A stretch of DNA of 43,723 nt from Gammaproteobacteria bacterium (lineage in GTDB: Bacteria; Pseudomonadota; Gammaproteobacteria; Enterobacterales; GCA-2746155): positions 1-43,723 of the forward strand of contig JAUUZN010000014.1 of NCBI GenBank assembly GCA_030589945.1. Reading direction: 5' to 3'. The notes beneath the pieces are model-generated. The model did not search any database. It worked only from the letters and a program-made list of their open reading frames with translations, and was not told the DNA's origin. This document shows, piece by piece, positions 26,210 through 35,496 of the stretch. The first letter of the stretch is position 1; every line of letters begins with the position of its first letter. Position numbers and translations under genes: made by a program.

Positions 26210-27361
26210 ATGAATCATGAACTACAGGAAGAGCTGAACATCTTTAAAGAAATGGTCAGACGTTTCATTGAGCAGGAAATAGCACCTTACTATGAACAGT
26301 GGGAAGAAGATAAAATTATTCCAAAATCTGTCTGGCACAAAATGGGTGAAGCTGGTCTCCTCTGTTGTGATATACCAGAAGAATATGGTGGATTTGGCGT
26401 CACCGTCGATTTCAATTTTTTAGTGATTGAAGAGATTGCAAAGGCTGGATTTTTCTCCCTATCATGCAATGTCTTGGTCCATTCTGACATCGCTGCACAT
26501 TACATATTAAATATGGGCAATGAGCAGCAAAAGAAAAAATATCTCGCTCAAATGGTCTCTGGACATTGTATTGGTGCTATTTGTATGACCGAACCTTGCG
26601 CCGGTAGTGATTTACAAGCTATGAAAACCACTGCTACAAAGAATGATGATGGTTGGACTCTCAACGGTTCCAAAACATTTATCAGTAATGGACAAAATGC
26701 TTCAGTCTACATCGTTGCCGCAAAAACTAATCTTGATGTTGCAGGTTCCAAAGGCATGTCATTGTTTTTAGTCGATGGCGACAAACAGGGCTTTGCAAGA
26801 GGACAAAATTTACACAAAATGGGCCAACATGCATCAGACACCTCAGAGCTATTTTTTGAGGATGTGAGTCTTTCAGAAAATGATTTATTAGGTGAACTCG
26901 ATCAGGGTTTTGCAGCGCTTATGAACGAACTTCCAAGGGAGCGTCTTGGCTGTGCTGTCGTTGGAGTCGCGCACGCTGAGGGTGCCCTAGAATTAGCTCT
27001 TGAATACATCAAGGAACGCCAAGCATTCGGTGCACCGTTAGCGGCCATTCAAGATATACGACAAAAAATTGCAGACATGGCCACCACTACCGAGCTGCAT
27101 CGTATTATGATTGAGCATTACAAAACATTGTTAAATGACAAACTGCTCACACCGGTACAGGCCAGTATGGCAAAATACTCAGCGACTGAAATGGAGTGTG
27201 AAGTCATCGATATGGCCTTACAGATGTTCGGTGGTTATGGTTACATGAAAGAGTACCCAATTTCTCGATTCTATGTTGATGCTAGAGTCCAAAGGATCTA
27301 CGGCGGCACCTCTGAAATTATGAAGGAAATTATTGGTAAGAGTTACATTGGTCGCTTATAA
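26210..27361 (+). CDS. Acyl-CoA dehydrogenase, long-chain (LCAD)-like
   Basis: A 383-residue FAD enzyme introducing a 2,3 double bond in acyl-CoA. Flavin/substrate motifs ICMTEPCAGSDL (about 124-135) and KTFISNG (about 155-161) are present. The usual C-terminal catalytic Glu of medium-chain enzymes is absent: the motif reads IYGGTSEIM. Instead Glu257 in VGVAHAEGALEL lies where long-chain and isovaleryl enzymes keep their base, and the C-terminal half (KERQAFG, MFGGYGYMKEYP, YVDARVQRIYGGT) strongly resembles mammalian LCAD, which accepts 2-methyl-branched acyl chains. This fits the AMACR-like gene just upstream. Its stop touches the stop of the convergent multifunctional gene. AAGG upstream of the ATG supports the start. 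Confidence 0.92.
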   Translation: MNHELQEELNIFKEMVRRFIEQEIAPYYEQWEEDKIIPKSVWHKMGEAGLLCCDIPEEYGGFGVTVDFNFLVIEEIAKAGFFSLSCNVLVHSDIAAHYILNMGNEQQKKKYLAQMVSGHCIGAICMTEPCAGSDLQAMKTTATKNDDGWTLNGSKTFISNGQNASVYIVAAKTNLDVAGSKGMSLFLVDGDKQGFARGQNLHKMGQHASDTSELFFEDVSLSENDLLGELDQGFAALMNELPRERLGCAVVGVAHAEGALELALEYIKERQAFGAPLAAIQDIRQKIADMATTTELHRIMIEHYKTLLNDKLLTPVQASMAKYSATEMECEVIDMALQMFGGYGYMKEYPISRFYVDARVQRIYGGTSEIMKEIIGKSYIGRL

Positions 27362-29530
27362 CTAAAACTCTTTTCCTTGAGCAGCCATGTCATGCATCAG
27401 TTCAGGTACAGCAAAACGCTTGCCGTACTTAGATTCAAGTTCGGCGGCCCTCACTATAAACTTATCGAGTTTGTATTGATTAATATATTGCAAAGTACCA
27501 CCAGTCCAATGTGGAAATCCTATACCAAAGACCGAGCCTATATTGGCATCACCGGTGGATCGAATAACACCCTCATCAACACAGCGGACCGTCTCAATGG
27601 CCATAATAAACAACAGTCGGTCTTTGATATCTGCCAATGGGATTGAATTGTTTTCGGTGTTGAATGACGTCAAATCTGGCCATAATTTTTTCTTACTCAT
27701 GCCATTTGAATCATTGGGATAATCATAAAACCCGCGACCATCAATCTTGCCCATTCGCCCACTGGCGATCATTTTTTCAATAATAATATCTGCTGGATGC
27801 TCGTTAACCATCTTCCCATCAAGAGTAAGATCCTTCTTAGTCTGCCTCAATATTTTCTCTAGTAGAGTCAAGCTAACTTCATCTAATACGGCCAACGGTC
27901 CTACGGGAAAACCACTGAGGTATGCGGCATTTTCAACGGATGCTGGCAGCGCGTCCTTGAGTATTGCTACGCCTTCTTTTACAAAGGTAGTAAATACGCG
28001 GGAGGTATAAAAGCCACGACTATCATTCACCACGATAGGTGTTTTCCCTAGCTGTAAGGTTAGATCGTAACACTGAGCCAAAGCAGCATCGGATGTTTTC
28101 TCACCACAAATAATTTCGACCAATGACATCTTATCCACAGGTGAAAAAAAGTGCATGCCGATAAATTGAGTCGGTTGTGACGACGCCTGGGCAAGGCTAG
28201 TAATGGGTAATGTTGATGTGTTCGATGCAAAAATAACAGAATCCTTTGTGACCGCAGCGACCTGTTGAGTGATCGAAGCTTTCAATTCTCTGTCTTCGAA
28301 GACCGCTTCTATAACAAATTCACAATCGGCCAGAGCAGCAACATCATCACTGGGATGAATGTAGGATAATATTTCTTGAGCCTTGTCTTCGGACATTCTG
28401 CCCTTAGCTACTTTTTTATCCAATATAGCACGACTGTATTCTTTTCCCTTTTCTGCGTTGGCCATACTGGTATCGTTGAGTACGACCTGAATACCTTTTG
28501 TAGCAGCGGTATAAGCTATTCCAGCTCCCATCATACCGGCACCGATAACCGCAATTTTTTCAAAGTGACTTTTATCAATGGTCGAGGGTCTGTTGCTGCC
28601 AGCTTTAATGGCATTTAAATTAAACCAAAAGGTATTGATAATATTTTTAGAAATTTGACCCGTGACCAGCTCTGTAAAATAGCGAGACTCAATGCGACAA
28701 GCACTATCAAAATCGACCTGAGCTCCTTCAATCATTGTTGCATAAACCAGATCGGGTGCTGGTAATGTACCCTTTGTTTTATTCCGTATGAGAGCCGGTG
28801 TGATGGGTAGCATAGTCGCGATCTGTTTCTCACGGGGAGTACCACCGGGAATTTTAAAACCTTTAATATCCCATGGCTGTGCATTAATACCAGCTTGAGT
28901 TTCACTCTTTTGATTCTCCAAAATCCAATCGGTTGCTCGTTGAATAAGATCATCGTTCTCACTGTTCTCATTGAGCAACTCATCAACTAATCCCAGTTTC
29001 AAAGCGTCCTCAGGTGAAAAGGATTTACCCTGAATCAAATACGGCATAGCCTGTTGTAATCCAAGAAGTCGTACCATGCGAACGATGCCACCACCTCCAG
29101 GTAATAACCCTAGAGTGACTTCAGGCAATCCCATCTTTATTTTCTTGCTGTTAACGACAAGGCGGTGATGAGCGCTTAAAGCTATTTCCCAACCTCCACC
29201 CATCGCGGCGCCAGAAATACAGGCCACAACAGGCTTGCCACAAGTTTCTATTGAACGCATGGATGATTTTAGTGATGTGCATAGATCCATTACTTTATTT
29301 ACGTCCGCCGAAGTCGCAGCGAAAAGCATGTTGATGTCGCCACCGGCAAAGAATGTCGATTTAGTCGAGCGTATAATGACACCATTTATTTTGTCATTAA
29401 TGAGCAGCATGGTTGCGTTGGCGAAATCGTCAGCGAAGGCGAGATCCATGAGGTTTGCTGAAGAATTCTCTTTGTCGAGAATCAAATGTGCAATGTTATT
29501 GCTGTCTTTTAAATATTTAACTGAAGTCAT
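27362..29530 (-). CDS. Bifunctional enoyl-CoA hydratase / 3-hydroxyacyl-CoA dehydrogenase (FadB/FadJ-like)
   Basis: A 722-residue beta-oxidation protein, starting at 29530 (MTSVKYLKD), not at the longer in-frame ORF start, which would overlap the thiolase gene. The N-terminal crotonase domain, about residues 1-300, has FFAGGDINML and both catalytic Glu regions (GGGWEIALSAHHR and MGLPEVTLGLLPGGGG). The NAD-binding part starts near 320 with AVIGAGMMGAGIA, and the catalytic His is in GMHFFSPVDKM. Two C-terminal helical domains complete the fold. It hydrates a 2-enoyl-CoA and oxidises the 3-hydroxyacyl-CoA to 3-oxoacyl-CoA. The gene sits 10 bases downstream of the thiolase gene, forming a FadA/FadB-style pair. 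Confidence 0.92.
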   Translation of the reverse strand: MTSVKYLKDSNNIAHLILDKENSSANLMDLAFADDFANATMLLINDKINGVIIRSTKSTFFAGGDINMLFAATSADVNKVMDLCTSLKSSMRSIETCGKPVVACISGAAMGGGWEIALSAHHRLVVNSKKIKMGLPEVTLGLLPGGGGIVRMVRLLGLQQAMPYLIQGKSFSPEDALKLGLVDELLNENSENDDLIQRATDWILENQKSETQAGINAQPWDIKGFKIPGGTPREKQIATMLPITPALIRNKTKGTLPAPDLVYATMIEGAQVDFDSACRIESRYFTELVTGQISKNIINTFWFNLNAIKAGSNRPSTIDKSHFEKIAVIGAGMMGAGIAYTAATKGIQVVLNDTSMANAEKGKEYSRAILDKKVAKGRMSEDKAQEILSYIHPSDDVAALADCEFVIEAVFEDRELKASITQQVAAVTKDSVIFASNTSTLPITSLAQASSQPTQFIGMHFFSPVDKMSLVEIICGEKTSDAALAQCYDLTLQLGKTPIVVNDSRGFYTSRVFTTFVKEGVAILKDALPASVENAAYLSGFPVGPLAVLDEVSLTLLEKILRQTKKDLTLDGKMVNEHPADIIIEKMIASGRMGKIDGRGFYDYPNDSNGMSKKKLWPDLTSFNTENNSIPLADIKDRLLFIMAIETVRCVDEGVIRSTGDANIGSVFGIGFPHWTGGTLQYINQYKLDKFIVRAAELESKYGKRFAVPELMHDMAAQGKEF

Positions 29531-29540
29531 TTTGAGGCCT

Positions 29541-30755
29541 CTAAATGTGATCAACGAGTTCAATGATGGTCGCAATACCCATTCCACCACCAATACATAA
29601 TGTTGCTAAACCTCGTTTTAATTTACGGGCTTCTAGCTCATCCAAAAGTGTTCCCAAAATCATCGCCCCGGTAGCTCCAAGAGGGTGACCCATGGCGATT
29701 GCCCCACCATTGACGTTGACCTTCTCATCGGGCACATTGAGCTCTGCTTGAAAACGCATCACAATGGAAGCAAAGGCTTCATTGACCTCAAACAGGTCAA
29801 TATCATCAACCGTTAACCCGACAAGATTAAGTGCTTTAACCGCCGCTGGTGCCGGACCTGTCAGCATAATTGTTGGATCTTCACCGACAATGGCCGTGGC
29901 AATAATTTTAGCTCGGGGTTTGAGTCCATATTTTTCTGCAGCTTCTGCACTGCCAATAAGGATTGCAGCTGCACCGTCAACCATTCCTGAAGAATTAGCC
30001 GGTGTATGGATATGATTGATTGATTCAACCTGGTGATATTTTTCTTTTGCTACGTGATCAAAACCCATTTCACCCATTTTTTTAAACGATGGCTTTAATT
30101 TACTTAAACTTTCAACCGTCGACTCAGGACGAATGAGTTGATCCGTGGATAATATTTCAATGCCATTTTGGTCAACAACGGGGATGACCGATTTTGCAAA
30201 GGCGCCTCTTTTCCATGCTGCAGCAGCTTTTTGGTGAGATTTCATTGCGAAGGTATCGACATCTTCTCGACTAAAACCGCCCAATGTAGCAATGAGATCG
30301 GCACCAATACCCTGAGGCATAAATCCTGTGTTAACGTTGGTGTGAGGATCATTGGCCCAGGCGCCACCATCCGAACCCATAGCCTCACGAGACATTGACT
30401 CAACACCACCGGCAACCACAAGATGCTCCCATCCAGATCGAACTTTCATTGCGGCTATGTTGACCGCCTCTAGTCCAGATGCACAGAAACGATTAATGGT
30501 CACGCCACCTAAATTATCACTCCAGCCAGCAGCAATGGCTGCTGTTTTAGCAATATCTGCGCCTTGATCGCCTATGGGTGTCACACAGCCCATAACAATG
30601 TCATCAACGTATTGAGTATCTAAATGGTTACGCTGTTCTAAAGTTTTCAACAAACTTGATAAAAGACGGATAGGTCTAACTTCATGTAACGCACCGGTTG
30701 CTTTACCACGACCACGGGGGGTGCGGATAGCATCAAATATATAAGCTTCAGTCAT
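29541..30755 (-). CDS. Acetyl-CoA C-acyltransferase (thiolase), FadA-like
   Basis: A 404-residue thiolase, starting at 30755 ([15 protein letters not shown]). The nucleophilic Cys is in [11 protein letters not shown], near residue 89; the base His is in [11 protein letters not shown] and the second Cys in [10 protein letters not shown]. It cleaves 3-oxoacyl-CoA to acetyl-CoA, or to propionyl-CoA from 2-methyl-branched chains, plus a shortened acyl-CoA. The in-frame extension of 32 residues upstream overlaps the TonB receptor terminator and is not coding. It is the first gene of the thiolase-hydratase/dehydrogenase pair and is separated from the upstream TonB receptor gene by a strong terminator, so it may have its own promoter or depend on readthrough. 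Confidence 0.93.
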   Translation of the reverse strand: MTEAYIFDAIRTPRGRGKATGALHEVRPIRLLSSLLKTLEQRNHLDTQYVDDIVMGCVTPIGDQGADIAKTAAIAAGWSDNLGGVTINRFCASGLEAVNIAAMKVRSGWEHLVVAGGVESMSREAMGSDGGAWANDPHTNVNTGFMPQGIGADLIATLGGFSREDVDTFAMKSHQKAAAAWKRGAFAKSVIPVVDQNGIEILSTDQLIRPESTVESLSKLKPSFKKMGEMGFDHVAKEKYHQVESINHIHTPANSSGMVDGAAAILIGSAEAAEKYGLKPRAKIIATAIVGEDPTIMLTGPAPAAVKALNLVGLTVDDIDLFEVNEAFASIVMRFQAELNVPDEKVNVNGGAIAMGHPLGATGAMILGTLLDELEARKLKRGLATLCIGGGMGIATIIELVDHI

Positions 30756-30787
30756 TTTGTTATCTTCTGATTTATTGATGTTATAAG

Positions 30788-30821
30788 ACAAAAAAAAGCA
30801 GCAAGTAAACCTGCTGCTTTT
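30788..30821 (-). terminator. Rho-independent terminator of the TonB receptor gene
   Basis: Arms AAAAGCAGCA (30794-30803) and TGCTGCTTTT (30812-30821) form a 10-bp stem with an eight-base loop. Read on the minus strand it ends in eight consecutive T (30797 to 30790), a classic terminator 21 bases past the receptor stop. Confidence 0.88.
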
Positions 30822-30841
30822 AGGGAGGTTAAAATAACCAG

Positions 30842-33421
30842 TTAGAACCAAGTATACTCTACTGTTACACCGTAGCTTGCACCCATGCCTGGATATGCAG
30901 TCAACATCTCATTATTCTTTAGGATGGATGTTGTGTAATACTCATCGGTGATGTTTCGACCCCAGATATATCCTTTAAAAGCGCCTTCACCAATATCAGT
31001 AATGATACCGGCACGAGCATTAATGAGGGTATAGCTTTTGTTGATAAAACGTTCATCAAACGCATAGGGTCCAGCATCAATAACAACTTCGTAGGCTTCA
31101 CCCAAGAAATCAGCCACTGGCAATGTTGTATTTGTCTTACCTTCAAAGTCAGCATGTGACTCGCCAGAGTAAGACGCATCAACTGCAATAAAACCGGTCA
31201 TATCACCAGAAATATCCCACTCATAATTTGCAACAATATTCGATTGAAATTCAGCTGAAAATGGTAACGGAGAGCCAGCAAAATCAACATTTTGACCCAA
31301 TTGGTTAAAACCTTCACCCTTTTTTATTTCAGAGTCTAACCACGAAGTTGCTACGGATATCGTTAGGTTATCAGTCGCTATCCATTGTGCGTTTAATTCA
31401 ACACCTGAAACACTAGATTCATCCATGTTACCCAAGGTAAATGCAGTTCTGAATACCGGTATAATTTTCTTAGTCAACAATTGCTTGTCTTTATAATCAT
31501 AATAAAAAGCACTGGCATTTAATCGCAACGTATTTTCAAGCAATACTGATTTAAAACCGACTTCATAGGCATCAAGTTGCTCTTGAACTACAGGTAACAA
31601 CTGTTGATCTGTGAGTGCTGCTAAAGAAGGATAGCTACCTGCTTTAAAGCCACGGCTATAAGAAGTATAAACGGATACTTCATCATTGACCTGATAGTTC
31701 GACGCTAAACGCCATGACAGAGAGTCTTCTTCTAATGTGTCGATAAATGCGCCTAAATGTTGACTCGCAGTGGCAAAATCAACAACAGTTCCACAGCTCC
31801 CAGCTGTAACTCCATTACCTCTCGTTGCACCTGAATCAGCGCCGCCAAAGAAGAAGTTTTCAAACGTATCGATTACACCACCATCAAGATCTCTCGAACA
31901 ACCTTCATAGTCGGCTGTATCCTTTGAGTAACGAATACCAGTGGTAACGGTTAGGTCATCACTAATGGTCCAGTCAGCATTAAAAAATACTGCAATGGTT
32001 GATGTTTCTTGGTTAACATCGTTCTCAATTCCATTAAATCCGTAACCCGGAATAGGTAGAATATTGACATTACTGCTCACACCCCAATCTTGGACTGTTT
32101 GGTAATCGACTTCTGAACGACTAAAGTAAACACCCGTCATCCATGAGACATCATCGGTTGTTTCAGCAATACGAATTTCTTGTGAGAAGGAGTCAATAGA
32201 ACCATTTTGATAGACATAATCCATGGTGACGTGCTCTGAATCTGGAGCATTAGCATATCTTCCGCGAAGAAATCCTTCGAACCCGGATCCAAAATTAGCT
32301 GCAGTATATGCACTAAAAGGATTATTTAGAATATCCAAGACGGTTGCACCTGGTGCGCCAGCACGCTCATACTCAGAGCCATTGTCTTCAAATTTACTGT
32401 AACCCGTTAAAGAAGTTAAGGACATGGTATCTGATAATTCATGTGTGATATTCAATGAAAAAGCATTATTTTTGTGGTTGACCGCTGGTGTACGACCAAT
32501 AGTCCATTCAACAATGCTCGAATCTTCACCTAATCCAGTGAATGCTCCAGGATTTGCATCAAGATTGTAGGTGCCCGCGTAAATTGCAGCTGAAAATGGA
32601 GCTCCACCCGCCATCCCAGGTATATAATCAAGACTTTGAGGTGCCGTTGACTCAGATTTGTCACTAGAGTGCGATACGCTAACAATGGCACTTGTACTAT
32701 CACTCAGTTCGAAATCAATGGTTGCACGTAGTGCTAACTTATCTTGACGACCTAAGGTTTCACCAGTGACTCGATGTTCTTGCCAACCTTCACCAGATTT
32801 TATTTTCTTAAATGCAAAACGACCATTTGCTGAATCGGATAACGAGTTTGTAATGAAACCTTCAATTGAACTTGTTTCAAATGAACCTGTTGTAGCTCTA
32901 AGTGATGCTTCAAAAATTTCTTCAGGTTTTGCGGCAATGTAATTGACTGCGCCAGCCGTTGAGTTACGACCATATAAGGTGCCCTGTGGGCCCTTTAAAA
33001 CTTCTACACGCTCTAAATCAATATTGGCGCCTTTGGTCATAATCGGAAATGGAACGGCTATTTCGTCTACATAAACACCAACAGTTGATGTCGCCTGTGC
33101 ACTTGACTCGTTAAAACCAACACCACGTAAGGTATATACTGGAGGACCAAATGCTGTTTCACTAAAATTAAACCCTGGTATTACATTGGCAATGTCAGTG
33201 GTATCTTCGATGCCCATTTCAGCTAAATCTTCACCAGAAAACGCAGTGATTGCCATAGGTACGTCGTTAATTGATTGAGAACGCTTTTGTGCCGTTACCA
33301 CAATCACTTCAAATTCTTTCTTTTTAGCTTCTTCCTCTGCAGCAATTGCGACACCTGTGCTACCCAGTGCAGCAAGAACCGCTAATGATAATGTGCCTAA
33401 TTTAAGTGTTACATTTTTCAT
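30842..33421 (-). CDS. TonB-dependent outer-membrane receptor
   Basis: An 859-residue outer-membrane protein. Signal peptide residues 1-27 ([17 protein letters not shown]), then a TonB box-like [10 protein letters not shown] at 38-47, a plug domain about 50-170 ([45 protein letters not shown]) and a long beta barrel ending in the aromatic residues YTWF. It imports large or scarce substrates using energy from TonB/ExbBD. The [13 protein letters not shown] N-terminus is of the kind abundant in marine gammaproteobacteria and sphingomonads that degrade lipids, sterols and aromatics, rather than siderophore receptors. The thiolase and hydratase genes lie downstream, so it may bring in the substrate of the locus. 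No regulator or sigma/anti-sigma pair adjoins it. Confidence 0.93.
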   Translation of the reverse strand: MKNVTLKLGTLSLAVLAALGSTGVAIAAEEEAKKKEFEVIVVTAQKRSQSINDVPMAITAFSGEDLAEMGIEDTTDIANVIPGFNFSETAFGPPVYTLRGVGFNESSAQATSTVGVYVDEIAVPFPIMTKGANIDLERVEVLKGPQGTLYGRNSTAGAVNYIAAKPEEIFEASLRATTGSFETSSIEGFITNSLSDSANGRFAFKKIKSGEGWQEHRVTGETLGRQDKLALRATIDFELSDSTSAIVSVSHSSDKSESTAPQSLDYIPGMAGGAPFSAAIYAGTYNLDANPGAFTGLGEDSSIVEWTIGRTPAVNHKNNAFSLNITHELSDTMSLTSLTGYSKFEDNGSEYERAGAPGATVLDILNNPFSAYTAANFGSGFEGFLRGRYANAPDSEHVTMDYVYQNGSIDSFSQEIRIAETTDDVSWMTGVYFSRSEVDYQTVQDWGVSSNVNILPIPGYGFNGIENDVNQETSTIAVFFNADWTISDDLTVTTGIRYSKDTADYEGCSRDLDGGVIDTFENFFFGGADSGATRGNGVTAGSCGTVVDFATASQHLGAFIDTLEEDSLSWRLASNYQVNDEVSVYTSYSRGFKAGSYPSLAALTDQQLLPVVQEQLDAYEVGFKSVLLENTLRLNASAFYYDYKDKQLLTKKIIPVFRTAFTLGNMDESSVSGVELNAQWIATDNLTISVATSWLDSEIKKGEGFNQLGQNVDFAGSPLPFSAEFQSNIVANYEWDISGDMTGFIAVDASYSGESHADFEGKTNTTLPVADFLGEAYEVVIDAGPYAFDERFINKSYTLINARAGIITDIGEGAFKGYIWGRNITDEYYTTSILKNNEMLTAYPGMGASYGVTVEYTWF

Positions 33422-33741
33422 TGGTTTTACTCTCTTTGTAAAATTACGTTAGTTTGACGAACCCATCCGTGTTTTTATTATTCTTTAATGTTTAACATAT
33501 TTATGGCTATTAACTGAAATACATAAGGATTTTCCATAAATTAACAGATATCTAATCCTGATTAGTGTTAAATGGCTGAACACATTTGGCATTTTAATGT
33601 TTACCGGGACTAAACACTGCAACGTTAGTAACAATTGTACAAACCAATTTAATGCGATTCTCTTATATTTCAGTCCAAAAGCAGCATAGGAACTCGAAAA
33701 AAAGTCTAAATCAAACAAGCTTTCTGATAAAATTCAAGCTT
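33422..33741. other. Gene-free stretch upstream of the TonB receptor
   Basis: About 320 bases between the receptor start and the peroxiredoxin terminator. I see no credible gene here; a 77-residue open frame is very unlike a protein. It presumably holds the receptor promoter, but no clear -35/-10 pair or operator stands out. Confidence 0.5.
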
Positions 33742-33780
33742 AAAAAAATTCCACTAACCCTAATTAGTGGAATCTTTTAT
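33742..33780 (-). terminator. Rho-independent terminator of the peroxiredoxin gene
   Basis: ATTCCACTAA (33748-33757) and TTAGTGGAAT (33764-33773) form a perfect 10-bp stem with a six-base loop. On the minus strand it is followed by seven T (33748 to 33742). It lies about 25 bases beyond the peroxiredoxin stop. Confidence 0.88.
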
Positions 33781-33797
33781 CTAGATTGAGTTGTTAG

Positions 33798-34472
33798 TTA
33801 AGACGCTAGCTTCAACTCTTTCTTACAAAAGTACCAGTCAACACATTCATAGCCTTGAGACATCCGTGCTTCTGCTTCTTCTGCAGTGGCAGGCGGTGGT
33901 ACGATAACTTTATCACCCGGTTGCCATCCTTCAGGGGTTGCAACAGAATGTGCATCTGATGTTTGTAAAGCCGATACAAGTCTCACAAATTCATCAATTG
34001 ACCGACCATTCGACATTGGATAATAAACCATCGCCCTTAAAATACCCTTGTCATCAATGATAAAAGTCGCTCTTACTGCTGATGTATCGGCAGCACCTGG
34101 GTGGATCATTCCATAAGAATTGGCAACCTTCATATCAAGGTCAGCAATGATTGGAAATGGAATATCCACATCAAAGTTTTCCTTAATGTTACGCACCCAT
34201 GCAAGATGAGAGTGGTGACTATCTATTGATAATCCTAATAATTCGGTATTTAACGCTTTAAATTCATCAGCTCGCTTCGCAAAAGCCATGAACTCTGTCG
34301 TGCAGACAGGCGTAAAATCAGCAGGATGTGAAAATAAAATTAACCACTTACCTGAATAGTCATCTAAAGTTTTATCGCCATGTGTGGTTCTTGCTTTAAA
34401 TTCAGGAGCTCTTTTATTCAGCTGTGGGAATGTTGGTTGTACAATTTTAGTAATTTCGTTAGTGCTAGACAT
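33798..34472 (-). CDS. Peroxiredoxin of the Prx6/archaeal-TPx type
   Basis: A 224-residue cytoplasmic thiol peroxidase. The peroxidatic Cys57 is in the PVCTTEF motif after FSHPADFT, and the conserved Arg lies in SAVRATFIID. Two further cysteines, Cys210 and Cys216, sit in YECVDWYFC near the C-terminus, a pattern seen in archaeal-type Prx6 proteins, where the first serves as resolving residue. It reduces hydrogen peroxide and organic hydroperoxides. It diverges from an OxyR-like gene across a 117-base gap with a perfect inverted repeat, so peroxide induction by OxyR is likely. GAGGA eight bases before the ATG supports the start. Confidence 0.93.
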   Translation of the reverse strand: MSSTNEITKIVQPTFPQLNKRAPEFKARTTHGDKTLDDYSGKWLILFSHPADFTPVCTTEFMAFAKRADEFKALNTELLGLSIDSHHSHLAWVRNIKENFDVDIPFPIIADLDMKVANSYGMIHPGAADTSAVRATFIIDDKGILRAMVYYPMSNGRSIDEFVRLVSALQTSDAHSVATPEGWQPGDKVIVPPPATAEEAEARMSQGYECVDWYFCKKELKLAS

Positions 34473-34504
34473 TGTAATGTCCTCATATAGTTAATGTTGG
34501 AACC

Positions 34505-34510
34505 ATTATA
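34505..34510 (-). promoter_or_regulatory. Peroxiredoxin -10 element with poor -35
   Basis: On the minus strand this reads TATAAT, a perfect -10, with TTTATT 17 bases upstream as a poor -35 (34528-34533). That -35 overlaps the large inverted repeat, the arrangement expected of an activator-dependent promoter. Transcription would start near 34498. Confidence 0.6.
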
Positions 34511-34523
34511 TGAGTTGGATTAA

Positions 34524-34570
34524 ATTTAATAAAACGATTATAATCGATGATATTAATCGTTTTATTAAAT
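34524..34570. promoter_or_regulatory. Large perfect inverted repeat, OxyR-type operator candidate
   Basis: Seventeen-base perfect arms at 34524-34540 and 34554-34570 flank a 13-base spacer. Inside, CGATTATAATCG (34535-34546) is itself a perfect palindrome. It fills the divergent gap between peroxiredoxin and oxyR and spans about 47 bases, the size of an OxyR tetramer footprint, though the sequence is not an obvious match to the ATAG/CTAT OxyR consensus. Confidence 0.65.
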
Positions 34571-34589
34571 AACAAAGATTCAGGTCTCT

Positions 34590-35492
34590 ATGGCGCATAC
34601 TCCATCCATTAAAAAGTTACAGTATCTCGTAAAGCTACACGAGCTTCAGCACTTTGGTCGAGCTGCTGAGGCATGCTTTGTAAGTCAGTCAACTCTGAGT
34701 GCAGGCATCAGTAACTTAGAATCACAACTTGATAGAGTCTTAATTGAACGTGATAGGCACAGTATGGTTTTTACTCCCGTGGGTTTGGAGTTGGTTAATC
34801 AAGCAAAAGAGATACTCAACGCCACCAATAAGTTTGTGGAAACTGCAGAAAAGTCCGGACAGTTTTTCGAAAGTACCATTCGACTCGGCATCATACCGAC
34901 TATTGCACCCTACATTTTACCGAAATACCTCGACAAACTTTCAAAGCATCACCCTAAACTGAGTCTATTAATTAAAGAAGACATCACTGAGAACTTACTC
35001 AAAGCACTAAATGCTGGTGAGTTAGATATACTTATTATTGCTCTACCCTATGACATTGGGACACTGAAAAGTCTTTATTTATTCAGTGATCCTCTGCGTC
35101 TAATTCATCATCCTAAGAGCGTTCACCTTTCTAAATTGAGAACCGAGAATAATGAATTACAAAAAAACAGCGTACTGCTCTTAGAAGATGGGCACTGCTT
35201 ACGAAACCATATATTAAGTACCGGCCAACTGTTTTCATCTGAGCAAATAAATTCATTTTCTACCAACAGCATATCAAGTATTGTGCAGATGGTTCGTTAC
35301 GACATGGGAGTCAGCTACATTCCAGAAGTGGCCATTGCAAGTGGAGTTTTGAATGGGACTGATATAAAGGTCGCTGATCAGGTCGATACCCACAAGCCGA
35401 AAAGGGAAATTGGTTTTGTTTGGAGAGAATCGTCTCCATTTGATGATGAGATCACTCAGCTAGGAGATATACTCAAAAAGTGTCAACAATAA
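34590..35492 (+). CDS. oxyR: OxyR-like LysR-family peroxide regulator lacking the second redox Cys
   Basis: A 300-residue LysR-type regulator. The winged helix-turn-helix is at about residues 5-65 (HFGRAAEACFVSQSTLSAGI), followed by a linker helix and the two-lobed sensor domain beginning RLGIIPTIAPYILP near 97. The sensor holds LLLEDGHCLRNHIL, matching the loop with Cys199 of Escherichia coli OxyR. In E. coli the second redox residue, Cys208, lies nine positions later; here that position is Gly. Other Cys are in the helix-turn-helix and the C-terminal tail. It diverges from a peroxiredoxin gene, the classic OxyR setting. Convergent with trhP, with four bases between stops. A single-Cys mode of peroxide sensing or a different signal is possible. 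Confidence 0.82.
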   Translation: MAHTPSIKKLQYLVKLHELQHFGRAAEACFVSQSTLSAGISNLESQLDRVLIERDRHSMVFTPVGLELVNQAKEILNATNKFVETAEKSGQFFESTIRLGIIPTIAPYILPKYLDKLSKHHPKLSLLIKEDITENLLKALNAGELDILIIALPYDIGTLKSLYLFSDPLRLIHHPKSVHLSKLRTENNELQKNSVLLLEDGHCLRNHILSTGQLFSSEQINSFSTNSISSIVQMVRYDMGVSYIPEVAIASGVLNGTDIKVADQVDTHKPKREIGFVWRESSPFDDEITQLGDILKKCQQ

Positions 35493-35496
35493 ACTA

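Noticed and set aside
33485..33718. A 77-residue open frame upstream of the TonB receptor gene
   Set aside because: Composition is unlike a protein of this genome, there is no ribosome site, and it lies in the presumed receptor control region.
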